NCBI RefSeq assembly: GCF_016803135.1
Contig: NZ_JAEVFE010000004.1
Coordinates: 136,501-200,500 of the forward strand
Direction of reading: 5' to 3'
Length of the DNA stretch: 64,000 nt
Source of the DNA: Altererythrobacter sp. C41
Lineage (GTDB): Bacteria > Pseudomonadota > Alphaproteobacteria > Sphingomonadales > Sphingomonadaceae
A program made the translations under genes and the position numbers. Below the pieces are notes generated by a model that saw only the letters and a program-made list of their open reading frames with translations, was not told the origin of the DNA and made no database searches. Positions 1 to 9,846 of the stretch are shown here, one piece after another (the first letter of the stretch is position 1; every line of letters begins with the position of its first letter).

Positions 1-479
1 GCGCCGCCGAACAGGCCGATCTTGCCGCCCTTGGCGTAAGGCGCGAGCAGGTCGATGACCTTGATGCCCGTGACGAGGATCGCGGCCTCGGTCGACTGGT
101 CGACGAACAGCGGGGCCTCGGCGTGAATCGGGGCGGTCTGCTCGGCGCCGATCGGGCCGCGCTCGTCGATCGGCTCGCCGACGACGTTCATGATGCGGCC
201 GAGCGTCTTCGGGCCGACGGGGACCGAGATCTGCGCGCCGGTGCTGATCACTTCCTGGCCGCGGACGAGGCCGTCGGTGCCGTCCATCGCGATCGTGCGG
301 ACGGTGTTCTCGCCGAGGTGCTGTGCAACCTCGAGCACCAGCGTATTGTCGCCGTTCTTGGTTTCGAGCGCGGAGAGGATCGCCGGCAGCTCGCCTTCGA
401 AGGTCACGTCGACGACGGCGCCGATGACCTGGCTGATCGTCCCGTTCGTGGTCTGGTTGAGTACAGGTGCGGTGGCCAT
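1..479 (-). CDS. atpD: F1F0 ATP synthase subunit beta, N-terminal part
   Basis: This is the catalytic beta subunit of F1 ATP synthase, which binds and interconverts ADP, phosphate and ATP on the cytoplasmic face of the membrane. Only the first 159 codons are present and the gene runs off the left edge. The start [11 protein letters not shown] and the beta-barrel domain with [16 protein letters not shown] (about residues 94-109) are typical. The sequence stops at GLFGG, just before the expected P-loop, so the nucleotide-binding and catalytic residues are outside the window. It is the fifth gene of the minus-strand atp cluster and follows a small lipoprotein gene rather than atpG directly. Identity is clear; only the C-terminal two thirds is unseen. 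Confidence 0.97.
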   Translation of the reverse strand, partial: MATAPVLNQTTNGTISQVIGAVVDVTFEGELPAILSALETKNGDNTLVLEVAQHLGENTVRTIAMDGTDGLVRGQEVISTGAQISVPVGPKTLGRIMNVVGEPIDERGPIGAEQTAPIHAEAPLFVDQSTEAAILVTGIKVIDLLAPYAKGGKIGLFGG

Positions 480-501
480 GATGTCTGTCCTGCCTAGCGG
501 G

Positions 502-837
502 TTATTGGGCGCAAACGGTTTCGGGATCGGCGAGTACCCACTCGCCTTCGCCCGTGGTCAGCGTCGCCTTGTTGCGGAGATATTCGTCTTCGCCGAGACC
601 GTATTCGCAGATCACGTCGGTCGAACCGAACCCGGCCCGCTTGCAGACCGCGGTGTTGACCGGCTCGAGCTCGGGGCATGCCTCGGCGAGCATGCCGGTG
701 AGGAGTTCCTGATCCGGCGCCGGCAGCGACGGCGTTGCAGGCGCAGTGGGAGTCTGCGTCGGCGCCGGTTCGGGCGCCGGTTCCTGGCCGCAGGCGGCGA
801 GGGCGAGGACGGGGATGAGGAGAGCGATCTTTTTCAC
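502..837 (-). CDS. small proline-rich lipoprotein within the atp operon
   Basis: This 111-residue protein has a lipoprotein signal peptide: MKK, a hydrophobic stretch, then the lipobox LAAC with the lipidated Cys near residue 16. A low-complexity Pro/Ala/Glu/Thr linker follows (about residues 17-42), then a small domain of about 65 residues with three further cysteines (PELEPVN...C, DVICEYG, ETVCAQ). It should be exported and anchored to a membrane by lipid. It lies on the atp strand, 22 bases upstream of atpD and 25 bases downstream of atpG, so it is probably cotranscribed with ATP synthase. I do not recognise a family for the folded part and assign no function. A role linked to ATP synthase is only inference from position. 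Confidence 0.8.
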   Translation of the reverse strand: MKKIALLIPVLALAACGQEPAPEPAPTQTPTAPATPSLPAPDQELLTGMLAEACPELEPVNTAVCKRAGFGSTDVICEYGLGEDEYLRNKATLTTGEGEWVLADPETVCAQ

Positions 838-862
838 GATAGTGTTCCGGTAGCTTGTAGCC

Positions 863-1744
863 TTAGAGCGCTTCGGCGCCGGCGATGATTTCGATGAGTT
901 CGGTGGTGATCGCGGCCTGACGGCTGCGGTTGTACTGGATGGTGAGCTTGTTGATCAGCTCGCCCGCGTTGCGCGTCGCGTTGTCCATCGCGGTCATCGA
1001 GGCGCCCTGTTCGGACGCGGCGATTTCCAGCAGCGCGCCGAACACCTGCGTCTTGACGTAGCGCGGCAGCAGCTCCTCGAGGATCGCTTCCTCGTCGGGT
1101 TCGTACTCGACCACCGCTTCCGCAGCGGAGGATTCCGCTTCCGCGCGCGGGGCGGGGACGGGGATCAGCTGCTGCACGGTCGGGTCCTGGGCCAGCGCGG
1201 ACTTGAACACCGGGTAGACGAGGTGCGCGACGTCGAACTTGCCCGCCTCGTACATCGCGATCAGCTCGTCCGCGATCGCTTCGGCTTCCCCGAAGCCCGG
1301 ATCACGCACGGTGCTGGTGTCGAAGTTCTGCTCGATGCGATCGGCATAGTCGCGCCTGATCGGCGCGCGGCCCTTCTTGCCGACGAGGTAGAACGTGACG
1401 TCCTTGCCCTCGGCGATCAGCGCGCGCGCCTTGATCTTCGCGGCCTTGACCACGTTGGCGTTGAGACCGCCGCACAGGCCCTTGTCGGTGTTGACCACGA
1501 CCAGCAGATGGCGCTTGTCCGAGCCGGTGCCGGCCAGCAGACGGGGCGCACTGTCGCTGCCCCCGACCTTGCCGGCGAGCGAAGCCATGACCGCGGACAG
1601 CCGCTCGGCATAAGGGCGCGCGGCTTCCGCCGCGGCCTGCGCCTTGCGCAGCTTCGCCGCCGCGACCATCTGCTTGGCCTTGGTGATCTTCTGGGTCGAC
1701 TTGACCGAGTTGATCCGGCCCTTGAGTTCCTTGAGTGAAGCCAC
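863..1744 (-). CDS. atpG: F1F0 ATP synthase subunit gamma
   Basis: Gamma is the central rotor shaft of F1, coupling c-ring rotation to catalysis in the alpha/beta ring. The 293-residue product starts at a GTG ([12 protein letters not shown] follows) preceded by GGAGACCGAAGA, a good ribosome binding site. A longer open frame to an ATG at 1852 would translate palindromic repeat DNA and is rejected. The two long terminal helices are recognisable: [17 protein letters not shown] near the N-terminus and [15 protein letters not shown] near the C-terminus. A stretch rich in Glu and Ala at about residues 205-225 resembles the insert usual in alphaproteobacterial gamma subunits. It is separated from atpA by 139 bases holding two repeat palindromes. 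Confidence 0.97.
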   Translation of the reverse strand: MASLKELKGRINSVKSTQKITKAKQMVAAAKLRKAQAAAEAARPYAERLSAVMASLAGKVGGSDSAPRLLAGTGSDKRHLLVVVNTDKGLCGGLNANVVKAAKIKARALIAEGKDVTFYLVGKKGRAPIRRDYADRIEQNFDTSTVRDPGFGEAEAIADELIAMYEAGKFDVAHLVYPVFKSALAQDPTVQQLIPVPAPRAEAESSAAEAVVEYEPDEEAILEELLPRYVKTQVFGALLEIAASEQGASMTAMDNATRNAGELINKLTIQYNRSRQAAITTELIEIIAGAEAL

Positions 1745-1761
1745 TCTTCGGTCTCCATACT

Positions 1762-1876
1762 CCCTCTCCCCTGAAGGGGAGAGGGCCGGGGAGAGGGGGC
1801 TATCGCCACCTCGGTTGAAAGGTCTGGGGAGGAGAGCGTGCCCCTCTCCCAACCCTCTCCCCTGAAGGGGAGAGGG
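1762..1876. repeat. pair of REP-like palindromes between atpA and atpG
   Basis: Two near-identical palindromes, with arms CCCTCTCCCC and GGGGAGAGGG around TGAA, lie at 1762-1785 and 1853-1876, flanking a 67-base spacer that itself contains GGGGAGAGGGGG. The same palindrome family recurs at 22213-22348. Inside a transcribed operon these would form strong RNA hairpins between the atpA and atpG messages. No T-run follows, so they are unlikely to be simple terminators. Confidence 0.85.
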
Positions 1877-1883
1877 CTATGAC

Positions 1884-3443
<1,560 letters not shown>

Positions 3444-3998
3444 TCAGCCCTTCATGGCGTGGGCAAGAGAATTGAGGCGGGTGCGGATCGAACCGTCGAT
3501 CCGCTTCGAACCGATGGTGACGACGAGCCCGCCCAGCAGATCGGGATCGACCCTCGTCTCCAGCTTGACCGTGCGCCCCTCGCGCGCGGTCAGCTTGTCC
3601 TTGAGCGCGGCGAGCTGCGCGTCGGTCAGCGCGTGGGCGCTGGTGACCTCGGCCGAAACTTCCCCGCGCTGCGCGGCGGCGATCGCGCGGAAGGCGCGGA
3701 TGATCGCGGGCAGTTCGCCCAGCCGGCGGTTGGCGGCAAGCACGCCGAGGAAGTTGCCGGTCAGCTCGCTCAGGCCGAGCAGCTTGGCGACGCCGGCCAT
3801 CGCCGCGCCCTGCGCCTTGCGGCTCAGTTCGGGATTGGTGGTGGCGGCGCGCAGATCGGCCGATTCGGCAAGCGCATCGGACAGCTTGGCAAGGTCCGAT
3901 TCGACGGCCGTGACGGTGCCTTGCTCGGCGGCAAGGTCGAATAATGCCGAGGCATAACGCCCTGACAGGCTAGCCTGAATACCGGCGGAAATCTCCAC
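3444..3998 (-). CDS. atpH: F1F0 ATP synthase subunit delta (OSCP)
   Basis: Delta ties the top of F1 to the peripheral stalk. A GTG at 3998 gives 184 residues starting with [19 protein letters not shown], matching the usual delta length and the conserved [10 protein letters not shown] start. An upstream ATG at 4070 would add 24 residues unlike the family. The C-terminal signature [21 protein letters not shown] is near residues 152-172. It is the first gene of the atp cluster here, so the operon promoter should lie in the 146-base gap up to 4144. I could not pick out a convincing promoter there. Confidence 0.95.
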   Translation of the reverse strand: MEISAGIQASLSGRYASALFDLAAEQGTVTAVESDLAKLSDALAESADLRAATTNPELSRKAQGAAMAGVAKLLGLSELTGNFLGVLAANRRLGELPAIIRAFRAIAAAQRGEVSAEVTSAHALTDAQLAALKDKLTAREGRTVKLETRVDPDLLGGLVVTIGSKRIDGSIRTRLNSLAHAMKG

Positions 3999-4144
3999 GC
4001 GTCTCTCGTCCTTTGAAGGTCCGGAAAATAGCGGTGCATCGCCTATGCCGATGTGGGCGGCATGAGCCACCCCGGCAAGGCTGGCGCGCGCCTAGCACCG
4101 GCCATGCTGCGATGCAACCCGACTCGGTTACCGATCGCAGCAGG

Positions 4145-5686
4145 TTATCGCTTCGCCTCGCACGAATAGACCAGCCGTTCGTTCGGTGCGGCGGGGAGCA
4201 GGCTGGTGACCCCCGATTGCAGATCGGCGACGTTGCTCGCGGCGTCGGGCGCGCCGCACTGGGGCGGCGTGTAGGCATCGCGCGCCGCGCGCGCCTCCGC
4301 CATCGCCCCGCGGCCGAGGAGGTAGCGGTCGTTGCGGAACGTGGCGGTCGCAGGATCGAACTGGTTGACCGACACCGTATCCTCCTCGTCAGGCACGAAC
4401 ACCCGCGACCAGGTTCCGCCCGAGAAGCCGTATTGCGTGCGCCCGTTGACGCAGCCGTCCTCGCGCCAGGAGAATTCTAGCTCGCGGTCGGGCGCGCCGA
4501 CGATGCGGCTGCGCGACAGGTCGAGCGTGCAGACCAGCATGCCGTCGCCGGTGGCATCGGCGCCCGGCGCATCCTGCGTCTCGCCGCCTTCGTTCATCGC
4601 GGCGGCGACGCGCCGGCTGACCTCTTCCAGACCGGGGCGGGTGAACCAGATCGCCAGCGCCGCGACCGCCGCGACCGCGCAGATCGTGCCCGCGATCATC
4701 AACTTCCGCTCGCCGTCCTCGCCTTGCTGCCGGGCTTGCCATGCAATGAAGGCGGCGCCGGCGGCGATCAGCGTGAGGACGAAGGCGAGGGCCATCGCGT
4801 TCTCGCGGTCCGTCTGGACCGATTCGCGCGCCTCGTCCTCGATCCGCTGCCGCTCCTCGCGCGCCTCGGCAGTGCGGGCGGCGAGTTGCTGGCGCGCCTC
4901 CGCCTGCTCGCGCTCGACCCGGGTCCGTTCGGCCTCGTTCAGATCTTCGAGGCTGCGGCAGGGCAGCTCGGTCATTCGCGGCTCGACGTCGTTCGCCTGG
5001 AGGAAGGGCAGCAGCTCGCGGGTCGAGACCGCGAAGTAGAACTCCCCGTCCGAACCGTCCGAATCGGTGCCGAAGCTGTTGACCCCGATTACCCGCCCGC
5101 AGCCGTCGAGCAGCGGCCCGCCCGAATTGCCGCGCGCGATCGGGGCGGTGTGGAGGATCGTGTCGAACAGACGGCTCGGCCGCTGGCCCGAAATGAACCC
5201 GCGGCTCTTCACTGGCGGCTGCGAATGGAAGATGTCCTCCATCCCGAGGCCTTGCGCACGGTCGACGTTCATCGGGTAGCCCACCGCCGACACCTCGCCG
5301 TCGCGCACCGGTCCGGCGGCGACCGTCAGCGGTGGCAGGCGCAGTTCGCCGGTGATCTCGACCAGCGCGAGGTCGTTGCTGGGGGAAACGGCGATCGGCC
5401 GGGCGTATGCCGCCGCCTCGCCGCCTTCGCTTGGGACGATGCCGATGCGCAGCGTATCGTCCTGCAGCGCCTCGCGCACGACATGCGCGTTGGTCACGAT
5501 CTTCGCGGGAGAGACGGCAAAGCCGGTTCCGTGGCTTACAGGAAAGACCTCCTGCCCGTCGGTCCCGATGATCACCACCCGCACGACGCCGCGCGCGGCC
5601 GCGTCGATGTCGGCCGGATCGGCCTGTGCCGCGACGGGAAGAAACAGCGCAAGCAGCGCGGCGGCCAAGGTGAGCAGGCGCATCAT
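4145..5686 (-). CDS. exported trypsin-like serine protease with coiled coil and two membrane segments
   Basis: This 513-residue protein starts with a cleavable signal peptide (residues 1-22, ending VAAQA). A trypsin/HtrA-type fold follows with a visible triad: His68 in TNAHVV, Asp105 in NDLALVE, and Ser188 in ARGNSGGPLL. No PDZ domain is seen. After the protease come a charged coiled coil (about 249-292), two hydrophobic helices (about 297-316 and 329-348), and a C-terminal domain of about 165 residues that I do not recognise. Both ends are therefore probably periplasmic with a membrane hairpin between. An upstream in-frame ATG at 5794 would precede the signal peptide and overlap the divergent gene, so the MM at 5686/5683 is preferred. 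The substrate is unknown. Confidence 0.85.
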   Translation of the reverse strand: MMRLLTLAAALLALFLPVAAQADPADIDAAARGVVRVVIIGTDGQEVFPVSHGTGFAVSPAKIVTNAHVVREALQDDTLRIGIVPSEGGEAAAYARPIAVSPSNDLALVEITGELRLPPLTVAAGPVRDGEVSAVGYPMNVDRAQGLGMEDIFHSQPPVKSRGFISGQRPSRLFDTILHTAPIARGNSGGPLLDGCGRVIGVNSFGTDSDGSDGEFYFAVSTRELLPFLQANDVEPRMTELPCRSLEDLNEAERTRVEREQAEARQQLAARTAEAREERQRIEDEARESVQTDRENAMALAFVLTLIAAGAAFIAWQARQQGEDGERKLMIAGTICAVAAVAALAIWFTRPGLEEVSRRVAAAMNEGGETQDAPGADATGDGMLVCTLDLSRSRIVGAPDRELEFSWREDGCVNGRTQYGFSGGTWSRVFVPDEEDTVSVNQFDPATATFRNDRYLLGRGAMAEARAARDAYTPPQCGAPDAASNVADLQSGVTSLLPAAPNERLVYSCEAKR

Positions 5687-5792
5687 CTGCACGGCTTCTA
5701 GGGGACTCCGTGTTTTGACCGCAAGGTCCGGGATGCGGCCGTCCTCAAGTGCGCGCATGTCGGTGACAGATAGCACGAAAGGATCGCTTGTC

Positions 5793-6269
5793 ATGACCTA
5801 TCGCATCCGCGGGCTCGACCCCGCGCAGTTCACGCACCGTTTCGCCATGGAGCCAGGCGCACTTGCCGCATCGCTGTCGCAGCGCCTGACGGCTGGCGCG
5901 GACGGAACTTACCCCTGCCGCGTCAGTCTCGAGGACGCCGCGCCGGGCGAGGAGATCCTGCTCACGAACTTCACTAGCCATGCGGTCGACACGCCCTACC
6001 GCAATAGTTTCGCCATCTATGTCAGGCGGAAGGCCGACCGCGCCGCGGAGTTCGTCGACCGCCTGCCGCCGGTGCTGCGCGCGCGGCCGATCGCGCTGCG
6101 GGGCTACACCGCGTCAGGCCTGCTGCACCGCGCCTCGCTCGCGCTGGAGGACGACGTCGACGCCGCCATCCGCGATCTCCTGAAAGACCGGGGCATTGCC
6201 TATATCGATGCGCACAACGCGAAGCATGGCTGTTTCGCCGCGCGGATCGAACGTTATGAGGAGCACTGA
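5793..6269 (+). CDS. DUF1203 family protein
   Basis: The 158-residue protein matches the DUF1203 family in overall pattern: an N-terminal YRIRGLDPAQF, a central LTNFTSHAVDTPYRNSFAIYV, and a C-terminal HNAKHGCFAARIERYEE. It is cytoplasmic, with no signal or membrane segment. The ATG at 5793 has AAAGGA nine bases upstream. It starts 106 bases from the divergent protease gene and ends one base before ada, so it is probably cotranscribed with ada. The biochemical role of this family is not known to me. Position next to an alkylation-repair gene is suggestive only. Confidence 0.85.
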   Translation: MTYRIRGLDPAQFTHRFAMEPGALAASLSQRLTAGADGTYPCRVSLEDAAPGEEILLTNFTSHAVDTPYRNSFAIYVRRKADRAAEFVDRLPPVLRARPIALRGYTASGLLHRASLALEDDVDAAIRDLLKDRGIAYIDAHNAKHGCFAARIERYEEH

Positions 6270-6270
6270 C

Positions 6271-7305
6271 ATGCTTACCGACGATCTTGCCTGGGCCGCG
6301 GTCCAGCGGCGCGACCGCAGCTTCGACGGCCGTTTCGTGACCGGTGTGCTCACCACCGGCATCTATTGCCGTCCCTCCTGCGCGGCACGCCATCCTAGCC
6401 GCGAGAACGTGCGCTTCTTCGCTAGCGGCGCCGACGCGCGCGCGACGGGCCTGCGCCCGTGCAAGCGCTGCCTGCCCGACGACGTCGCGCGCGACGAGGC
6501 GGCGGTGCTCGCCGCGATCGACGAGATCAAGCAAGGCGCCGATGGAACGGACGGCGCACCGTCACTCGACGAGCTGGCGCAGCTCACCGGCTATTCGCCC
6601 AGCCATTTCCAGCGCGTGTTCAAGCGTGCGACCGGCCTCTCGCCAGCCGCCTACGCCCGCGCCTTGCGCTCGGAGCGAGCGCGTGATGCGCTGACCGGCG
6701 GCGCAAGCGTGACCGAGGCGATCTATGAGGCGGGTTACTCGGGCCCGTCACGATTTTACGACGATGCGAAAGGGAGGCTGGGCATGGCGCCGAGCGCATG
6801 GGCCGACGGGGGCAGGGGAGTGACGATTCATTGGGCGGTCGTCCCCACGACGATCGGGCCGATGCTCGTCGCGGCCACGGATAAAGGTGTGTGCCGCCTC
6901 TCGTTCGACGAAGACGAGGCCGAGCTGGGCCGCCGCTTCCCGAATGCCGATCTGGTTCAGGGCGGTGCGGAGTTCGAGAAGCTGCTGGCGGAAGTCGTCG
7001 CATCGGTCGAATCGCCCGGCGACTTCGCGCACATCCCGCTCGACGTGAAGGGCACGGCTTTTCAGGAAGCGTGCTGGAAGGCCCTGCGCGAGATTCCGCC
7101 GGGCGAAACCCGCAGCTACGCCGATATCGCCGCGGCCGCCGGCAATCCGAGGGCGGTTCGCGCCGCCGGCAGCGCCAACGCGCGCAACAATGTCGCCGTG
7201 CTGATCCCCTGTCACCGCGTGATCCGCAGCGACGGCGATCTCGGTGGCTATGCCTACGGGCTCGATATCAAACGTGAACTGCTCAGGCGCGAAGGGAAGA
7301 AATGA
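6271..7305 (+). CDS. ada: bifunctional Ada: methyl-phosphotriester sensor, activator and O6-methylguanine-DNA methyltransferase
   Basis: Ada repairs alkylated DNA by suicide transfer and, once methylated, activates the adaptive response. At 344 residues it is full length with all three modules. The N-terminal zinc domain has Cys33, Cys37, Cys64 and Cys67, equivalent to E. coli Cys38/42/69/72, with Cys33 the methyl acceptor. An AraC-type HTH region follows (about 98-175, SLDELAQLTGYSPSHFQRVFK). The C-terminal methyltransferase has the PCHR active site at Cys314. The ATG at 6271 lies one base after the DUF1203 stop. Its stop overlaps the next gene by four bases (ATGA). Confidence 0.96.
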   Translation: MLTDDLAWAAVQRRDRSFDGRFVTGVLTTGIYCRPSCAARHPSRENVRFFASGADARATGLRPCKRCLPDDVARDEAAVLAAIDEIKQGADGTDGAPSLDELAQLTGYSPSHFQRVFKRATGLSPAAYARALRSERARDALTGGASVTEAIYEAGYSGPSRFYDDAKGRLGMAPSAWADGGRGVTIHWAVVPTTIGPMLVAATDKGVCRLSFDEDEAELGRRFPNADLVQGGAEFEKLLAEVVASVESPGDFAHIPLDVKGTAFQEACWKALREIPPGETRSYADIAAAAGNPRAVRAAGSANARNNVAVLIPCHRVIRSDGDLGGYAYGLDIKRELLRREGKK

Positions 7306-8066
7306 TGGACAAGATCGAACAATTCCGGGCTCTTCATATTCCGGGCGATCCGCTGGTGCTGTTCAATATCTGGGACGCCGGTTCCGCGCGCGTGGTCGCG
7401 GAAGCGGGTGCGCAGGCGATCGCCACCGGCAGCTACGGCGTGGCCGAGGCGCATGGCTTGCACGACGGCGAGACCGTCCCGCTCGACCTCGTACTTGCGA
7501 ACCTGGAACGGATCGTCTCGGTCACCGGCCTTCCGGTCTCGATCGACATGGAGTCGGGCTACGGCGATACGCCGGACGAAGTCGCGGCGTCGGTCGGGCG
7601 CGCGCGCGACGCGGGCGCGGCGGGAATCAATATGGAGGACCGGAGGCCGGGCGAAGCCCCACTGGTGCCGCTCGCCGAGCAGGCCGAGCGCGTCGCCGCA
7701 GCCGCCTCGACCGGCGTGTTCGTCAACGCGCGCTGCGACGTGTTCCGCGGCCGGGACGCGTCGGCGGAGGGCAAGGCGCTGGTCGCCGAGGCGCTCGAAC
7801 GCGCGCGCGCCTATGCCGACGCTGGAGCAGGTGGGCTGTTCGTTCCCTTCCTCGCCGACGCCGAGTGCATCGCTGCAATCTGTGAAGACTCGCCCCTTCC
7901 GGTAAACATCCTCTGGTCCCCCGCCTGCGGCGACCGCGCCGCCCTTGCCGCGCTCGGCGTCAGCCGCATCAGCCACGGCCACCAACCCTGGGCCGCCGCC
8001 ATGGCCATGCTGGGCCGCGAGGCAGAGACCGTGCTCGGAGGTGGAGTGCCGGTTTACGCCGGCTAG
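7302..8066 (+). CDS. isocitrate lyase/PEP mutase superfamily protein
   Basis: This is a 254-residue TIM-barrel protein of the PEP mutase/isocitrate lyase superfamily. Visible features are FNIWDAGSARVVAEAG, the metal-binding stretch SIDMESGYG, and NMEDRRPG. The KKCGH motif of true isocitrate lyases is absent, so the family closest by eye is the small carboxy-phosphonoenolpyruvate or 2-methylisocitrate lyase-like group that is often poorly characterised. It begins inside the ada stop codon, so translation is probably coupled. Such genes are common beside alkylation-repair genes in alphaproteobacteria, but a reason is not established. The exact substrate cannot be told from sequence alone. Confidence 0.85.
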   Translation: MMDKIEQFRALHIPGDPLVLFNIWDAGSARVVAEAGAQAIATGSYGVAEAHGLHDGETVPLDLVLANLERIVSVTGLPVSIDMESGYGDTPDEVAASVGRARDAGAAGINMEDRRPGEAPLVPLAEQAERVAAAASTGVFVNARCDVFRGRDASAEGKALVAEALERARAYADAGAGGLFVPFLADAECIAAICEDSPLPVNILWSPACGDRAALAALGVSRISHGHQPWAAAMAMLGREAETVLGGGVPVYAG

Positions 8067-8118
8067 CGCCTGTTCGCGGCGGATGTTCCCCGTCAGCCGG
8101 GATCTGTCGGCCATCGTC

Positions 8119-8159
8119 GGCGGAGCGGGCGACGCAGATAACTCGCGCCACGCTCCGCC
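8119..8159 (+). terminator. possible intrinsic terminator in a convergent gap
   Basis: A perfect nine-base inverted repeat, GGCGGAGCG at 8119-8127 and CGCTCCGCC at 8151-8159, sits between the converging PEP mutase-like gene and the HExxH/TPR gene. A T-rich tract (ATTATTTCCCTTT) follows on the plus strand. The 23-base loop is long for an intrinsic terminator, so the call is tentative. Confidence 0.35.
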
Positions 8160-8167
8160 CAGGCACA

Positions 8168-9730
8168 TTATTTCCCTTTCCTGACCTCGCTCTCCTCTCC
8201 ATCCTCTTTCGGTTCGAGGCTTGGTGCGAGTTCGCTGATCGCTTCAGCCGTATCGCCCTGCTCGATCTTCTCGGCGAGGTCCCGCAACTTCTCGCCACGT
8301 TTCCCGGCATGCGGGTCGTTCATCAATGGGCCAAGCACGACGATTGCTTCGGCATTGCGCCCCTCGGTCAGTAGCAAATGTGCGAGGTTCGTCCTGATGT
8401 CCGACGCGAAGGGCGCGTGATCGTACGCTTGCTCAAGAGCGATCAAGGCATTTTCAGGCGGGGTTTCACCGGCGAGGCGGTACGTGAGATAGTATCCGTT
8501 CAACGGAACGGGATTTGACGGTTCCAGGCGGTTCGCCTTCGCAAATTCCTGACGGGCGATCAGGAATTGTGAGGGATCATCCTTCGCACGGCGCATGGCA
8601 ATCTTTGCGAGATAGATGTGGGCGCGTGCGGCCGAATCGTCGATTGTCAGTATTTTCCGCGCCAAGGCTTCAGCACGATCGTCGTTTTCCGCGTCGAACT
8701 CGGCCTCCATTGCAGCCAGAAGAACCGGTTCGCTGTTCGGATACCGCTCGGTCAAAGCGCGAGCATCGGGAACAAGCCTTTTTGCTTCATCTTCATCAAC
8801 GCCACGACTGGAGGTGATGTGCAACATCATCCTCCCTGTCTCCGCTTCGCTCAGAGGGCGAACCTCGGCGTCCGGGGGCCGATAGTCCGGGAATGTGACC
8901 TCGATACCTTGCACGCGTCCGCGCCGGTACTTGTCCAGATCGCGGTTTAACCTGTCTAGATCGCCGAACGCTTCTTCAGCAGCTTCCCTCGAAGTCTTGC
9001 CGGCGTTGATGAGATCGAGATACTTGCCGAGTTGACCTTGCCGTTCCTGGCTAAAGGTCAGGTAGTGCGAGAGCAGCCACCCCATGGCGTAGATCTGCGC
9101 TCCATCACGATACGTCATCTTTTCCGGCGGATCGAGCAGGCGGGAAACGGGATAGCTGTTCAGGTGATGCAGCACCGCGGCGCGATGTTTCGCAGGGTTT
9201 CCGATCCTGAAGCCGCCGTCGGTAAGTTCGACGGTACCATAAACTTCGGCGAAGCCTTCCCTGTACCAGGCCGGATAAGCAGCTGCAGCATGCTGATACA
9301 TGAAATAGTGTGCGTACTCGTGGAACAGTACGGTTTTGGCATCCAAGGCGCCATCCTGATCGGGCCTTGCTCCGAGGCCTCTATCGCGTGCCTCTCGCGC
9401 GGGAACGAACGCTACCGATTGTCCTGCGCGAGGGATGAAGAAACCCGCCACTCCTCGCGCGCCGGCAAGCCGACCGATGTCGTTGACATCGCCGAATTGG
9501 TAGACCGTGAGTTTCGCCGATTCCGCAAGAGGCTCCGCATCTTTTGCGATCCCCCGCAGATAACGCATCGCTTCGTCGAACCGTTCGAGTTCAACGGCAA
9601 ACTGCTCCGCTTCCTCTTCGGAGGTTTCGGAATAAACGATGAAGTGATCGGTGCTCGCTCTCCACCAATCTGCGGCTGCTGCCGGCGTAGCGATCAAGGC
9701 CAGCGCCGCAGTGGCTAATAAAAAACGCAT
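8168..9730 (-). CDS. secreted HExxH metallopeptidase-like protein with TPR region (paralog 1)
   Basis: The 520-residue protein has a signal peptide (about 1-20). The putative zinc site HEYAH is at 137-141, followed by YREGFAEVYG with Glu158 and Glu162 as candidate third ligands, as in the peptidase MA-like families. The C-terminal half (about 300-500) is alpha-helical with TPR-like repeats. It is probably periplasmic or secreted. It is a clear paralog of the protein at 56219-57787: same length, same N-terminal motif FxVYxxxxxE, same VAGFxIPRAG block, same HEYAH site and same LSHYLTFSxER-type block. The substrate is unknown. Its codon use has more A and T in places than its neighbours, which may indicate a less constrained gene. 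Confidence 0.8.
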   Translation of the reverse strand: MRFLLATAALALIATPAAAADWWRASTDHFIVYSETSEEEAEQFAVELERFDEAMRYLRGIAKDAEPLAESAKLTVYQFGDVNDIGRLAGARGVAGFFIPRAGQSVAFVPAREARDRGLGARPDQDGALDAKTVLFHEYAHYFMYQHAAAAYPAWYREGFAEVYGTVELTDGGFRIGNPAKHRAAVLHHLNSYPVSRLLDPPEKMTYRDGAQIYAMGWLLSHYLTFSQERQGQLGKYLDLINAGKTSREAAEEAFGDLDRLNRDLDKYRRGRVQGIEVTFPDYRPPDAEVRPLSEAETGRMMLHITSSRGVDEDEAKRLVPDARALTERYPNSEPVLLAAMEAEFDAENDDRAEALARKILTIDDSAARAHIYLAKIAMRRAKDDPSQFLIARQEFAKANRLEPSNPVPLNGYYLTYRLAGETPPENALIALEQAYDHAPFASDIRTNLAHLLLTEGRNAEAIVVLGPLMNDPHAGKRGEKLRDLAEKIEQGDTAEAISELAPSLEPKEDGEESEVRKGK

Positions 9731-9846
9731 TTTGCCATTCCCCCAAACAGTGAGATCCGTTGCACGCTATCGCGGCGGTTTAATCCCGACGCTCAAGAGA
9801 CCGACGGCTAATTCCGGTGTCAAGTTTCTGAACAACGGCTTTCCAC

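Noticed and set aside
4105-4142. Inverted repeat TGCTGCGAT...ATCGCAGCA after the protease gene as an intrinsic terminator
   Set aside because: The 20-base loop is long and no T-run follows on the minus strand; could be chance.
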